Below are positions 1-6,906 of a DNA stretch of 9,610 nucleotides, piece after piece. The stretch's first letter is position 1, and every line of letters starts with the position of its first letter. This stretch comes from Gammaproteobacteria bacterium (GTDB lineage: Bacteria > Pseudomonadota > Gammaproteobacteria > Steroidobacterales > Woeseiaceae). A program made the translations under genes and the position numbers. The stretch covers positions 1-9,610 of the forward strand of contig DAOWGY010000036.1 of assembly GCA_030641695.1 (NCBI GenBank). Reading direction: 5' to 3'. The notes below the pieces were generated by a model that searched no databases, was not told where the DNA came from, and saw only the letters and a list, made by a program, of their open reading frames with translations.

Positions 1-281
1 GGACCTGGGCAGACAGCGAAATTGCGATCTCCTGTTCCGGCACGGGAGAGTATTTCATACGTACGGGCGCCGCACTGTCGGTCGCTTACAAGGTCAGGGC
101 CGGCGCTGCTTTGAGCCAGGCGATTGACGAGGTGCTCGCGGACGTGAAACACTTTGGCGGCGACGGCGGCATTATCGCAGTAAGCTCGGCGGGTGAGATC
201 GAATTGATTTACAACTCCGAAGGCATGAAGCGTGCATCGGTAGACAGCGACAACGACGTCAACGTGGCGACATTCGAATAG
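1..281 (+). CDS. Isoaspartyl peptidase / type 2 L-asparaginase, C-terminal part (5' end outside window)
   Basis: The reading frame enters the window at base 3 and ends with TAG at 279-281, giving 92 residues of a C-terminus. It matches the beta subunit of Ntn-hydrolase isoaspartyl peptidases (E. coli IaaA type). A conserved SGTGEYFIR segment (in the family, the TGT/G region lines the substrate pocket) is followed by a Gly-rich FGGDGGIIAV strand and an NSEGM motif near the end; all three are typical of this family. The catalytic Thr that starts the beta subunit lies upstream of the window and cannot be checked. The known family reaction is hydrolysis of beta-aspartyl dipeptides and asparagine, recycling damaged protein residues in the cytoplasm. 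It is probably the first visible gene of an operon with the kinase and the glutathione transferase downstream. Confidence 0.88.
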   Translation, partial: TWADSEIAISCSGTGEYFIRTGAALSVAYKVRAGAALSQAIDEVLADVKHFGGDGGIIAVSSAGEIELIYNSEGMKRASVDSDNDVNVATFE

Positions 282-361
282 ACAAGCAGCGCTCACCGCT
301 TACCGAACTGGACATTGCCGAATTCATTCGCGCACACCGCCTGCCGCCTGCGTTTCGCAAA

Positions 362-1186
362 TTGATCGAGGAACACTATCTGCCACTCACTCTCTGGGTA
401 GCAGAACGCCGATCACCCGGCGAAAAATTGCTGTTCGGCATCAACGGTGCGCAAGGCACCGGCAAATCGACGCTGGCGGACTTCCTGAAGCTCGGGCTCG
501 AGTCCGGGTGCCAGTGGCGTGTCGCCGTACTGTCGATCGACGATTTCTACCTGACGAAAGCTGAACGTCACGAGCTGTCGGAGACGATTCACCCGTTACT
601 CGCTACTCGCGGTGTGCCCGGCACGCATGACATGAAACTGTTGTCGCAAAGCCTCGATGACCTGAGAGCGCTCGGCGAGGGCGAACGGTACCGACTGCCG
701 CGCTTCGACAAAGCGCAGGACGATCGTGCCGATGAGCAGACATGGCCCTCAGTCACCGGGCCGCTCGATCTCGTCATTCTCGAGGGCTGGTGTGTCGGCA
801 GCATCGCGCAGGACGATTCAGAACTCGCCGAACCCGTGAACGCGCTGGAACGGGACGAGGATCCAGCTGGTGAGTGGCGCAGATACGTGAATGATCACCT
901 CGCGTCCGACTACGCGGACCTGTTCGCGCAGCTCGATGCGTTGGTATTTCTGATGGCGCCGGGCTTCGAGGCGATCTTCCGATGGCGGCTCGAGCAGGAG
1001 CAGAAGTTGGTGGCAGCTGCCCCTGAAGACGCGTCGAGTATCATGAGTGAACAACGAATCGAGGAATTCATACAATTCTACGAACGCATCACGCGCGACA
1101 ATCTCGAGCGGCTGCCCGGTATCGCCGATGTCGTTCTCGAGCTTGATGAAAGTCACGACTGTGTAGCGAGCCGATACCGTGACTGA
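362..1186 (+). CDS. D-glycerate 3-kinase-like P-loop kinase (GLYK/Tda10 family)
   Basis: With the TTG at 362 the product is 274 residues. Visible motifs, in order: Walker A GAQGTGKST (about 29-37), SIDDFY (58-63, Walker B-like acidic pair), RGVPGTHD (83-90), LPRFDKAQDDR (112-122) and VILEGWCVG (138-146). The helical C-terminus contains FIQFYERITR and a final ADVVLELDESH strand. This set is characteristic of the plant glycerate kinase/yeast Tda10 family, which phosphorylates D-glycerate to 3-phosphoglycerate; the exact substrate here is inferred. The start is uncertain. The frame is open back to 197, and residues encoded by about 299-361 (including AEFIRAHRLPPAFRK) look like genuine N-terminus, yet no ATG, GTG or TTG occurs in frame before 362 and no Shine-Dalgarno precedes 362. 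A rare ATT (272) or CTG (308) start is possible. The stop overlaps the next gene by 8 nt, implying translational coupling. Confidence 0.87.
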   Translation: MIEEHYLPLTLWVAERRSPGEKLLFGINGAQGTGKSTLADFLKLGLESGCQWRVAVLSIDDFYLTKAERHELSETIHPLLATRGVPGTHDMKLLSQSLDDLRALGEGERYRLPRFDKAQDDRADEQTWPSVTGPLDLVILEGWCVGSIAQDDSELAEPVNALERDEDPAGEWRRYVNDHLASDYADLFAQLDALVFLMAPGFEAIFRWRLEQEQKLVAAAPEDASSIMSEQRIEEFIQFYERITRDNLERLPGIADVVLELDESHDCVASRYRD

Positions 1187-1826
1187 AACGATCAAACTGT
1201 ATACATGGCCCACGCCGAACGGCATCAAGGTCTCGATTGCGCTCGAGGAACTTGGCCTTGACTACGAAGCGGTGCCCGTGAACATCATCGAAGGCGAGCA
1301 ATTCGATCCCGGGTTCCTGGCCATCAGCCCCAACGCCAAGATCCCGGCCCTCGTCGACGGCGATACGGCGCTCATGGAGTCGGGTGTGATTCTCCTGTAC
1401 CTCGCCGAAAAAACCGGGCGACTCGCGCCACGATACGGTACGCCCGAATACTGGACGATGCTGCAGTGGCTCATGTGGCAGATGGCGCACTTTGGCCCGA
1501 TGCTGGGGCAGGCGCATCATTTCCTCAAATTCAATCCTGGAAAATCAGAGTATGCCGAATCGCGCTACCGAGGTGAGACCGCACGCCTGTACCGTGTCCT
1601 CGATACGCGCCTGGAGGCGCGTGACTACGTAGCCGACGAGCTGAGCATCGCGGATATTGCGATCTGGGGTTGGGCATCGCGTTTTGATTACCAGCAAATT
1701 GATTTACACGACTACCCGAACGTCATGCGCTGGTACCTCGACCTCGCCGACCGCCCGGCATTTCAGCGAGGCTATGCCGTGCCCGCGGATGCCGGCCCGA
1801 TACCACGACCCGAACAAAACCGATAG
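1179..1826 (+). CDS. Glutathione S-transferase, YfcG-like (Nu class) disulfide reductase
   Basis: The 215-residue product has the same length as E. coli YfcG and follows it closely. It has an N-terminal thioredoxin fold with TPNGIKV (12-18; in YfcG the Thr and Asn of this motif contact glutathione). Then come the cis-Pro segment NAKIPALVD (52-60), the ESG glutathione-binding triplet (67-69), the linker motif LYLAEKTG, the helical-domain signature QWLMWQM-FGPMLGQ-HHF (96-115) and the N-capping/hydrophobic staple SIADIAIWGW (156-165). Known Nu-class enzymes bind two GSH or GSSG and have strong disulfide-bond reductase activity in the cytoplasm. It starts with GTG inside the 3' end of the kinase gene (8-nt overlap). 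That supports co-translation and argues against the longer frames around it. The real substrate in this organism is unknown. Confidence 0.92.
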   Translation: MTETIKLYTWPTPNGIKVSIALEELGLDYEAVPVNIIEGEQFDPGFLAISPNAKIPALVDGDTALMESGVILLYLAEKTGRLAPRYGTPEYWTMLQWLMWQMAHFGPMLGQAHHFLKFNPGKSEYAESRYRGETARLYRVLDTRLEARDYVADELSIADIAIWGWASRFDYQQIDLHDYPNVMRWYLDLADRPAFQRGYAVPADAGPIPRPEQNR

Positions 1827-1888
1827 AATTACCTGCAATTAAGAACAACACGCTCCGCTACGAGGGCCCCAGACAGGTTGGAATCATC

Positions 1889-4800
1889 ATGAAGCAAATC
1901 GCACTTGCCGCCGCTTTTGTGTGTCTGTTTTCTACTGCACTTGCACAGGACGACGAGAACGTCGAACCGGGATTCAACGAACAGACATTCAAAGGACTGG
2001 AGTTGCGCAGTATCGGACCGGCCTTCACGTCGGGCCGCATTGCCGATATCGCGATCGACCCTGACGATCAAAGCACCTGGTATGTCGGCGTTGGCAGTGG
2101 TGGGGTCTGGAAAACGACGAACGGCGGTACGACGTGGAACGCAATCTTCGAGAACGAGGACGCCTACTCGATAGGTGCAGTCACGATCGACCCGAACAAC
2201 TCCAGCACGATTTGGGTTGGAACAGGCGAGAACGTCAGCGGCCGCCACGTCGGTTATGGCGCCGGCGTTTATCGCAGTCGCGACGGCGGCCAGAACTGGG
2301 AGAACATGGGGCTCGGGAACTCCGAGCACATCGGCATGATTCGCATCGACCCGCGCGACTCGAACGTTATCTTTGTCGCGGCACAAGGGCCGCTGTGGTC
2401 TGGCGGCGGAGACCGTGGCCTCTACAAATCCACCGATGGTGGCGAAAACTGGAACAAGGTGCTCGGTGACGGACTCGGCAACACGAATACCGATGATCGC
2501 TACACGGGCGTATCCGAAGTACACATGGACCCACGCAATCCGGACATCATGTACGCAGTTGCATGGCAGCGCTTTCGCAACGTCGCAGTCCTGATGGACG
2601 GTGGCCCGGCAACCAGTATTCACAAATCGGAAGATGGTGGCGCAACCTGGCGCAAACTCAGTGAAGGACTCCCCGAGGAGGTCATGGGCAAGACGGGCCT
2701 CGCGATTTCACCACAGAACCCGGACGTCATTTACGCAACCATTGAGCTGGCGAATCGCACGGGCAGCATGTTCCGTTCAGAGGACGGCGGCGAGTCCTGG
2801 GTGAAAGGCGCCGAGTTCGCCGCCGGCGGCACCGGCCCACACTACTACAACGAACTCTGGGCGAGCCCGCACCAGTTCGACCGCGTCTACCACGCCGACG
2901 TAAACCTGCATGTCACCGAAGACGGCGGCAAGACCATGCAAAAGCTCGATCACGAGACCAAGCATGTCGACCACCACGCAATGGCGTTCGACCCGAACGA
3001 CGAGGACTACCTGCTGGTCGGTAACGACGGCGGGCTGTATGAGAGCCGTGACCTCGGCGAGAGTTGGCGTTTCATCAACAACATGCCGATCACGCAGTTT
3101 TACAAGGTCGCCGTCGACTACGACGAGCCTTTCTATAATGTGTATGGCGGCACGCAGGACAACAACAGTCACGGCGGCCCGTCTCGCACCAACAATAACA
3201 TCGGCATTCGCCACGCAGACTGGTTCATTACCCTGTTTGGTGACGGCCATCAGTCCGCCGTCGATCCTGACAATCCGGATATCGTTTACGCACAGTGGCA
3301 GCAGGGTAACCTGGCACGCTTCGACCGCAAGACCGGCGAGACCGTTTACATTCGACCGCAGGCTGGTGAGGGCGAACCTCCGGAGCGGTACAACTGGGAC
3401 TCGCCGATTCTGATCAGTCCGCATGCTTCGTCGACACTCTACTTCGGCACACAGCGTGTCTGGAAGAGCACCGACTATGGCGACTCCTGGGAAGCAATCA
3501 GTGGCGACCTGACACGCAATGAGGATCGTGTTCGCCAGCCACTCATGGGGCGCACGTGGAGTTACGACTCGCCCTGGGATCTTTACGCGATGTCGATGTT
3601 CAATACGATTACATCGCTATCGGAGTCACCGCTCGTCGAGGGTCTGGTCTATGCCGGTACCGATGACGGGCTAATTCGGATTACTGAGGATCACGGCCAG
3701 ACCTGGCGCGAGATCGACAAGCTGCCCGGCGTGCCGGAGCGCTTTTTTGTCAATGACATCAAGGCCGACCTGCACGATCCGGACACCGTGTACGTTGTCG
3801 TCGACGACCACAAGAGCGGCGACTTTTCGCCTTACGTATTGAAGAGTGACAACCGTGGGCGCTCATGGAAGAGCATCGCGGGCAACCTGCCCGAACGCCA
3901 CCTGTTATGGCGCATCGTGCAGGACCACGAGAAACCCGGGCTCATGTTCCTCGGTACGGAATTCGGTGTGTTCTTTACAGTGAACGGCGGCGGCAGCTGG
4001 ACAAAACTCAAGGGCGGCGCGCCAAATATCCCGTTTCGCGATCTCGTCATCCAGACACGCGAGAACGATCTTGTTGGCGCGACATTCGGCCGCAGCTTTT
4101 ACGTTCTCGATGACTACACGCCGCTTCGCGACGTCACCGAAAACATGTTGGACAATGACACCGTACTCTTTCCAGTGCGGCGTACGCACTGGTATGTGCC
4201 GAGAACCCCGCTGGGCTGCTTCGAGGAAAACTGCACGGGACAGCAGGGCGACGCCATATTCGCGGCGCCGAACCCGCCGTTCGGCGCGACCTTTACCTAC
4301 TACTTGCCCGAAGCAATTCAATCGAGCAAGGACGCGCGTCGTGAAGGCGAGAAAGAACGAGAAGCCGAAAACGAGAGTGTGACCTTTACTTCCTGGGATC
4401 GAATCATTACCGAGTCTCGCGAAGATGAGCCGGCAATCGTACTCACAGTGCGAGACGCCAGAGGCAATGTCGTGCGTCACGTGGAAGGTCCGGCGGAGGC
4501 CGGCTTTCATCGTGTCGCATGGAATCTGCGTTATCCGGCTGTCGAGCCATGGGCGCCGGAAGGAGAAGATGACTACCTTCCGAAAGCCGGTGTGCTCGTG
4601 GCACCGGGGAGCTTCACGGTGTCGATGCAAAAACGCATCGACGGCGTGCTGACGGAGTTGAACCAGACCCAGGCGTTCGACGTCGTTTCCATCCGTGAGC
4701 CGACATTGCCGGGCAGCACTCAGGAGCAGCGCGTCGTATTTGCAAGTCAGGCCAGCGAACTGCACCGCGCCAACCAGGGGACGATCAGGACGATTGATAC

Positions 4801-5179
4801 CATCATTGACGAACTCGACGCCGCGAAAGTGGCACTGCTATCGTCGACGGCGGATCCCTCGCTCTACGAAATCGCCAACTCGATCCAACAGCGTATACAG
4901 CAGGAGCGAGATCGACTCATCAACAATGCGTCTCGTGAGTTGTTCAAGGAATTCGACGAGATGACTGTCGATCGTCGACTTTTCCACGCACGCTTCGTCC
5001 CAACGACGAACGCGTACGGTCCGACGCCGGCACAACGGGAATCGCTACGCATTGCACGAGACTTGTACGACGGCGTATCGCGACAACTGTCAAACCTCAT
5101 AGATGTCGAATACGCCGGTCTTAAAGTGGCACTCGATGCTGCAGGCGTTCCATGGTCGCCGGGTCGCGGGATTCAGTAA
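1889..5179 (+). CDS. Large exported BNR/sortilin-type beta-propeller protein ("glycosyl hydrolase, BNR repeat" type)
   Basis: The product has 1096 residues. A Sec signal peptide (MKQIALAAAF start, cleavage likely after ALA at 19) predicts export. From about 30 to 740 it is built of propeller blades carrying Asp-box/BNR motifs (S/T-x-D-x-G-x-x-W). I count about eleven: near 77, 131, 181, 247, 297, 343, 387, 527, 599, 653 and 699. Strands of the type "DPxxPDxVYA" precede many of them. Family-like motifs include GGTQDNN (about 420-426) and GDGHQSAVDP (451-460). A His-rich stretch (HETKHVDHH, 355-363) could bind metal. C777 and C782 are the only cysteines of the mature protein. Residues about 800-915 look like a FlgD-type Ig fold (VRDARGNVVRHVEGPAEAG, then WNLR), and 945-1085 is helical. 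Such proteins are often annotated as glycosyl hydrolases or VPS10-like, but no sialidase catalytic set is evident, so binding or scaffolding is as likely. AGGTTGG precedes the ATG weakly. Confidence 0.9.
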   Translation: MKQIALAAAFVCLFSTALAQDDENVEPGFNEQTFKGLELRSIGPAFTSGRIADIAIDPDDQSTWYVGVGSGGVWKTTNGGTTWNAIFENEDAYSIGAVTIDPNNSSTIWVGTGENVSGRHVGYGAGVYRSRDGGQNWENMGLGNSEHIGMIRIDPRDSNVIFVAAQGPLWSGGGDRGLYKSTDGGENWNKVLGDGLGNTNTDDRYTGVSEVHMDPRNPDIMYAVAWQRFRNVAVLMDGGPATSIHKSEDGGATWRKLSEGLPEEVMGKTGLAISPQNPDVIYATIELANRTGSMFRSEDGGESWVKGAEFAAGGTGPHYYNELWASPHQFDRVYHADVNLHVTEDGGKTMQKLDHETKHVDHHAMAFDPNDEDYLLVGNDGGLYESRDLGESWRFINNMPITQFYKVAVDYDEPFYNVYGGTQDNNSHGGPSRTNNNIGIRHADWFITLFGDGHQSAVDPDNPDIVYAQWQQGNLARFDRKTGETVYIRPQAGEGEPPERYNWDSPILISPHASSTLYFGTQRVWKSTDYGDSWEAISGDLTRNEDRVRQPLMGRTWSYDSPWDLYAMSMFNTITSLSESPLVEGLVYAGTDDGLIRITEDHGQTWREIDKLPGVPERFFVNDIKADLHDPDTVYVVVDDHKSGDFSPYVLKSDNRGRSWKSIAGNLPERHLLWRIVQDHEKPGLMFLGTEFGVFFTVNGGGSWTKLKGGAPNIPFRDLVIQTRENDLVGATFGRSFYVLDDYTPLRDVTENMLDNDTVLFPVRRTHWYVPRTPLGCFEENCTGQQGDAIFAAPNPPFGATFTYYLPEAIQSSKDARREGEKEREAENESVTFTSWDRIITESREDEPAIVLTVRDARGNVVRHVEGPAEAGFHRVAWNLRYPAVEPWAPEGEDDYLPKAGVLVAPGSFTVSMQKRIDGVLTELNQTQAFDVVSIREPTLPGSTQEQRVVFASQASELHRANQGTIRTIDTIIDELDAAKVALLSSTADPSLYEIANSIQQRIQQERDRLINNASRELFKEFDEMTVDRRLFHARFVPTTNAYGPTPAQRESLRIARDLYDGVSRQLSNLIDVEYAGLKVALDAAGVPWSPGRGIQ

Positions 5180-5405
5180 TGGTCTGGCTTCGCGCCTTGC
5201 GTCGTTGCTCGGCCTCGTCGATAGCTGCATTTTGGTCCGCTTGTGCGAAACGCAGCATGTGAAGCTCGAGTTGCATATCACAAATCTCGGGCTTCGCCGA
5301 CATACACTCATGGGGCGGTGGTGTTGCGGTCGACGCGGGTCCGGTTGCCACGCAGCCGCTCAATAGCGCTACCGCGACCAGTGCTATAAGCATTGACTCT
5401 CTCAT
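5121..5405 (-). CDS. Small predicted lipoprotein, unknown function
   Basis: The product has 94 residues when started at the ATG read at 5405-5403. The N-terminus is a lipoprotein signal: MRES, then a hydrophobic stretch ending in the lipobox LLSGC, with the lipidated Cys at 18. The mature part begins with a Thr/Pro/Ala-rich linker, then two further cysteines (ECMS and ICDM, about 33 and 41) that could form a disulfide, then a charged, probably helical tail. It is thus a short envelope-anchored protein; no family is recognised. A longer GTG start at 5420 is unlikely because that GTG sits inside the Shine-Dalgarno sequence for the ATG. Its last 59 nt run antisense to the 3' end of the propeller gene, an unusual convergent overlap. 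The lipobox, Shine-Dalgarno and good stop make it convincing, but conservation is untested. Confidence 0.72.
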   Translation of the reverse strand: MRESMLIALVAVALLSGCVATGPASTATPPPHECMSAKPEICDMQLELHMLRFAQADQNAAIDEAEQRRKARSQTITESRDPATMERLQHRVPL

Positions 5406-5411
5406 CGTCAG

Positions 5412-5418
5412 TTCCTCC
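5412..5418 (-). promoter_or_regulatory. Ribosome binding site deciding the lipoprotein start
   Basis: On the minus strand this reads GGAGGAA, a near-perfect Shine-Dalgarno, 6 nt before the ATG at 5405. It overlaps the in-frame GTG at 5420, which therefore should not be taken as the start. Confidence 0.7.
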
Positions 5419-5509
5419 ACCGCTGTAGGTAGTTAGAGGATAGAGAACCGAAAATCCTTCGTATTGTCCCTTTACCCCAGGGTTTATTCCCAACCACGGA
5501 GTATCAGAA

Positions 5510-5661
5510 ATGCCAGATTGGCAGTCCGGAATGGGGAAATCACATCAGGTCTTGGTCGGAGTTTGACGACTGAAGAACTTCGTAAGCTGACCGCCTATGA
5601 GGGCGATGAATTCAATTGGGCCTGGAATGTCGCCGCCGCCAGTACATCGAGGTCCCGATAA
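5510..5661 (+). pseudogene. Possible frameshifted small gene
   Basis: An ATG at 5510 has GGAG 8 nt upstream (5498-5501), good start context, but its frame stops after 18 codons (begins MPDWQSGMGK). A second frame, open through the same stretch, carries a protein-like acidic/aromatic segment (SLTTEELRKLTAYEGDEF, then NWAW) ending with TAA at 5659-5661. Joining the two by a single indel near 5545-5565 would give a small protein of about 50 residues. It may be a decayed gene, a sequencing indel, or chance. No family is recognised. The rest of 5421-5509 shows no gene; it would hold the promoter of the minus-strand lipoprotein, but I see no convincing -35/-10 pair. Confidence 0.25.
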
Positions 5662-5673
5662 CTGCGGTAACCT

Positions 5674-5778
5674 CTAGGTGGCCAGCCAAAATATCATGCT
5701 GATCAGAGTGGCTGCGTATACGGCGCCGAGAGCGATTACGCCAGGTTCGATTTCTTCGATGCGATTTTCGTCTGTCAT
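5674..5778 (-). CDS. 34-residue single-span membrane protein
   Basis: This short minus-strand frame encodes a 34-residue protein that starts MTDENRIEEIEP and continues into one uninterrupted hydrophobic helix (residues 13-33, ending MIFWLAT) right up to the TAG stop. The Shine-Dalgarno GGAG (minus-strand reading of 5786-5789) lies 7 nt before the ATG, ideal spacing. The acidic head (D3, E4, E8, E9, E11, with only R6 positive) and the absence of any tail after the helix resemble known bacterial small membrane proteins that modulate larger inner-membrane complexes. No specific family is recognised and the partner is unknown. It stands alone: the lipoprotein gene is 269 nt downstream on the same strand. 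No clear promoter or terminator is visible. A longer minus-strand frame across this region (start 6082) is in another phase and looks non-coding. Confidence 0.6.
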   Translation of the reverse strand: MTDENRIEEIEPGVIALGAVYAATLISMIFWLAT

Positions 5779-5892
5779 TTTCTTGCTCCAACGGTTCTGT
5801 TCCCCAGGCTTTTATGCTCTCGCGTTGCGTGCCCGAAGAAATGACGAAAACGTGATCCTCTCCATATGAGCACCTGATCATTTCCTGACTTG

Positions 5893-6060
5893 TTGCCAGG
5901 TCATTTGTTAGTTGGCCGCTTTGCCCCCCGCTAGCTGCCCGTCGAATTTCGGGATTTTCAGATGCCTGAACGGCCGCTTTCGGTGAGCGCAGACATTCGG
6001 CTAATATTGTCTGGAAGGGCCGCCAACCCAGAGCGGACACTGCTGGCTGACAAAATAGTC
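5893..6060. repeat. Gene-free stretch with a repeated GGCCGC-centred motif, possible dispersed repeat
   Basis: The motif GGCCGC occurs three times, at 5914, 5972 and 6018, twice extended to GGCCGCTTT. It alternates with the related words GCAGACATT (about 5990) and GCGGACACT (about 6033). The pattern resembles degenerate tandem units of a dispersed intergenic element more than a gene. An open minus-strand frame crosses it but has no ribosome binding site and a low-complexity, Arg/Ser-rich C-terminus. I have only a vague recollection of similar intergenic sequences in other proteobacteria, and this is not verified. The flank 5779-5892 shows nothing beyond the upstream region of the small membrane protein. 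Confidence 0.3.
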
Positions 6061-6087
6061 TATCTTTACTACACTTAGACAATAACT

Positions 6088-6205
6088 ATGATGATTCCAA
6101 GCCCGCATAAAGACGGGAGGAAAGCATAAGGGTCCTCGCATCCTTCGAGAAACCAAGAACGACTTCCCGAAGGACCGTAAGATTGCGAGGTTGCTCGCCG
6201 AATAG
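6088..6205 (+). other. Segment upstream of the TPR gene: potential structured leader or broken small ORF
   Basis: Two readings compete. As RNA, CCTCGCA (6134-6140) pairs perfectly with TGCGAGG (6184-6190), and just inside it CCTTCG (6142-6147) pairs with CGAAGG (6168-6173), giving a two-step hairpin with a 20-nt loop. An exclusive alternative is GGTCCT (6131-6136) with AGGACC (6171-6176). A smaller hairpin, CCCG/CGGG, lies at 6102-6117. As protein, the frame 6095-6205 encodes a basic, protein-like tail (includes GPRILRETKNDFPKDRK and IARLLAE) but has no start codon. An ATG at 6088 in the neighbouring frame stops after 13 codons and would join it by one indel near 6115. The segment ends 17 nt before the TPR gene start, so it is probably in the same transcript. 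No known riboswitch family is recognised. Confidence 0.3.
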
Positions 6206-6222
6206 TCTGCGGAGGGCTGATA

Positions 6223-6816
6223 ATGAAGAACTCCGATTTCACTGCACGTGATAAGATTGTTATGAGGCGAAGCTCGCCTCTATTCGCACCGGCTCTGGTA
6301 ATTGCGGCAACTTTTTTGATCGGTAACCAGAGCTTTGCCGATGGGCCTTACTTTCGAGTTGTGTATGCAGATGTTCCCGGAGTCGAGGAACTCGAAGCTG
6401 GCAACACCCAAGTTGGTATCAAGATACTTAAGAATCAACTGAATCAGGAGGAGCAAGGCAACAGTGGCGACATTTGGGCGACACTTTGTGCCGCATACAT
6501 CGTCATTGTCTCCCTGGATCAAGCAGAACATGCTTGTTCCAATGCCGTTGAAATAGCCCCGACTTACCCTGCGCTCAACAATCGAGGCGTATTTCGTGCA
6601 TTCAAAGGCGATTTGTCCGGAGCCCGCGAAGACTTTGATCGCGCTCGTCCTCTTCAGCTGGAAGCCTACCTGAAGCAACTAACCAGAAAGGACGTCCGAG
6701 TCGTGGCTGCCAATAATTTTCGTCTGGTCGACGAAGAATTGGCAAGACGCAGCCTCGAGAATACAGACGCCACGGTCGCAAGGAGCGGGGCTGAAATCGA
6801 GGATCCCAGCCACTGA
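6223..6816 (+). CDS. Exported TPR-repeat protein, unknown function
   Basis: The product has 197 residues. The ATG at 6223 is preceded by GGAGGG (6211-6216) with 6-nt spacing, so it is chosen over the internal ATG at 6262, which lacks a ribosome binding site. A long n-region is followed by a hydrophobic core (about 21-34) and a probable signal peptidase site after SFA (39), predicting a periplasmic protein. Residues about 53-145 form at least two helix-turn-helix TPR-like units: one around AGNTQVGIKILKNQL with ATLCAAYIVI, the other NRGVFRAFKGDLSGAREDFD with RA. The only cysteines, C88 and C105, lie in this region and could form a disulfide. The tail (150-197) is charged. TPR modules bind partner proteins; the partner is unknown. 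Codon use is less GC-biased than in the genes on both sides, consistent with an acquired or fast-evolving locus. Confidence 0.78.
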   Translation: MKNSDFTARDKIVMRRSSPLFAPALVIAATFLIGNQSFADGPYFRVVYADVPGVEELEAGNTQVGIKILKNQLNQEEQGNSGDIWATLCAAYIVIVSLDQAEHACSNAVEIAPTYPALNNRGVFRAFKGDLSGAREDFDRARPLQLEAYLKQLTRKDVRVVAANNFRLVDEELARRSLENTDATVARSGAEIEDPSH

Positions 6817-6906
6817 CATAGTTGCTTTTTGAATAGGCAAATGCGTGATGGCACTTGATCCGGCAAACAGTGTCAGATGAGGAGTGTCAGAAAAAGACCT
6901 AACGCA

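Noticed and set aside
1827..1888. Promoter for the propeller gene
   Set aside because: The 62-nt gap is suitable, but I see no -35/-10 pair good enough to call.
1829..2623. Long minus-strand frame opposite the propeller gene (also those at 2777-3424 and 3905-4765)
   Set aside because: Antisense shadows of a GC-rich coding sequence; no family motifs, and the plus-strand frame is unmistakable.
5464..5661. 65-codon plus-strand frame starting with TTG
   Set aside because: The TTG has no Shine-Dalgarno and the first half is not protein-like; only the second half is kept, as part of a possible broken gene.
5612..6082. 156-codon open frame on the minus strand
   Set aside because: No ribosome binding site, odd Arg/Ser/His-rich composition, and it crosses both the repeat-like stretch and the better-supported 34-residue gene in another phase.
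6088..6205. Cyclic-di-GMP or other known riboswitch
   Set aside because: The GGAGGAAAGC word prompted the idea, but the conserved core and helix order of the GEMM class are not present, and no other class fits.
6877..6906. Earlier ATG for the small hypothetical protein
   Set aside because: Adds ten residues with rare Arg codons and no ribosome binding site; the internal ATG gives a more natural N-terminus.
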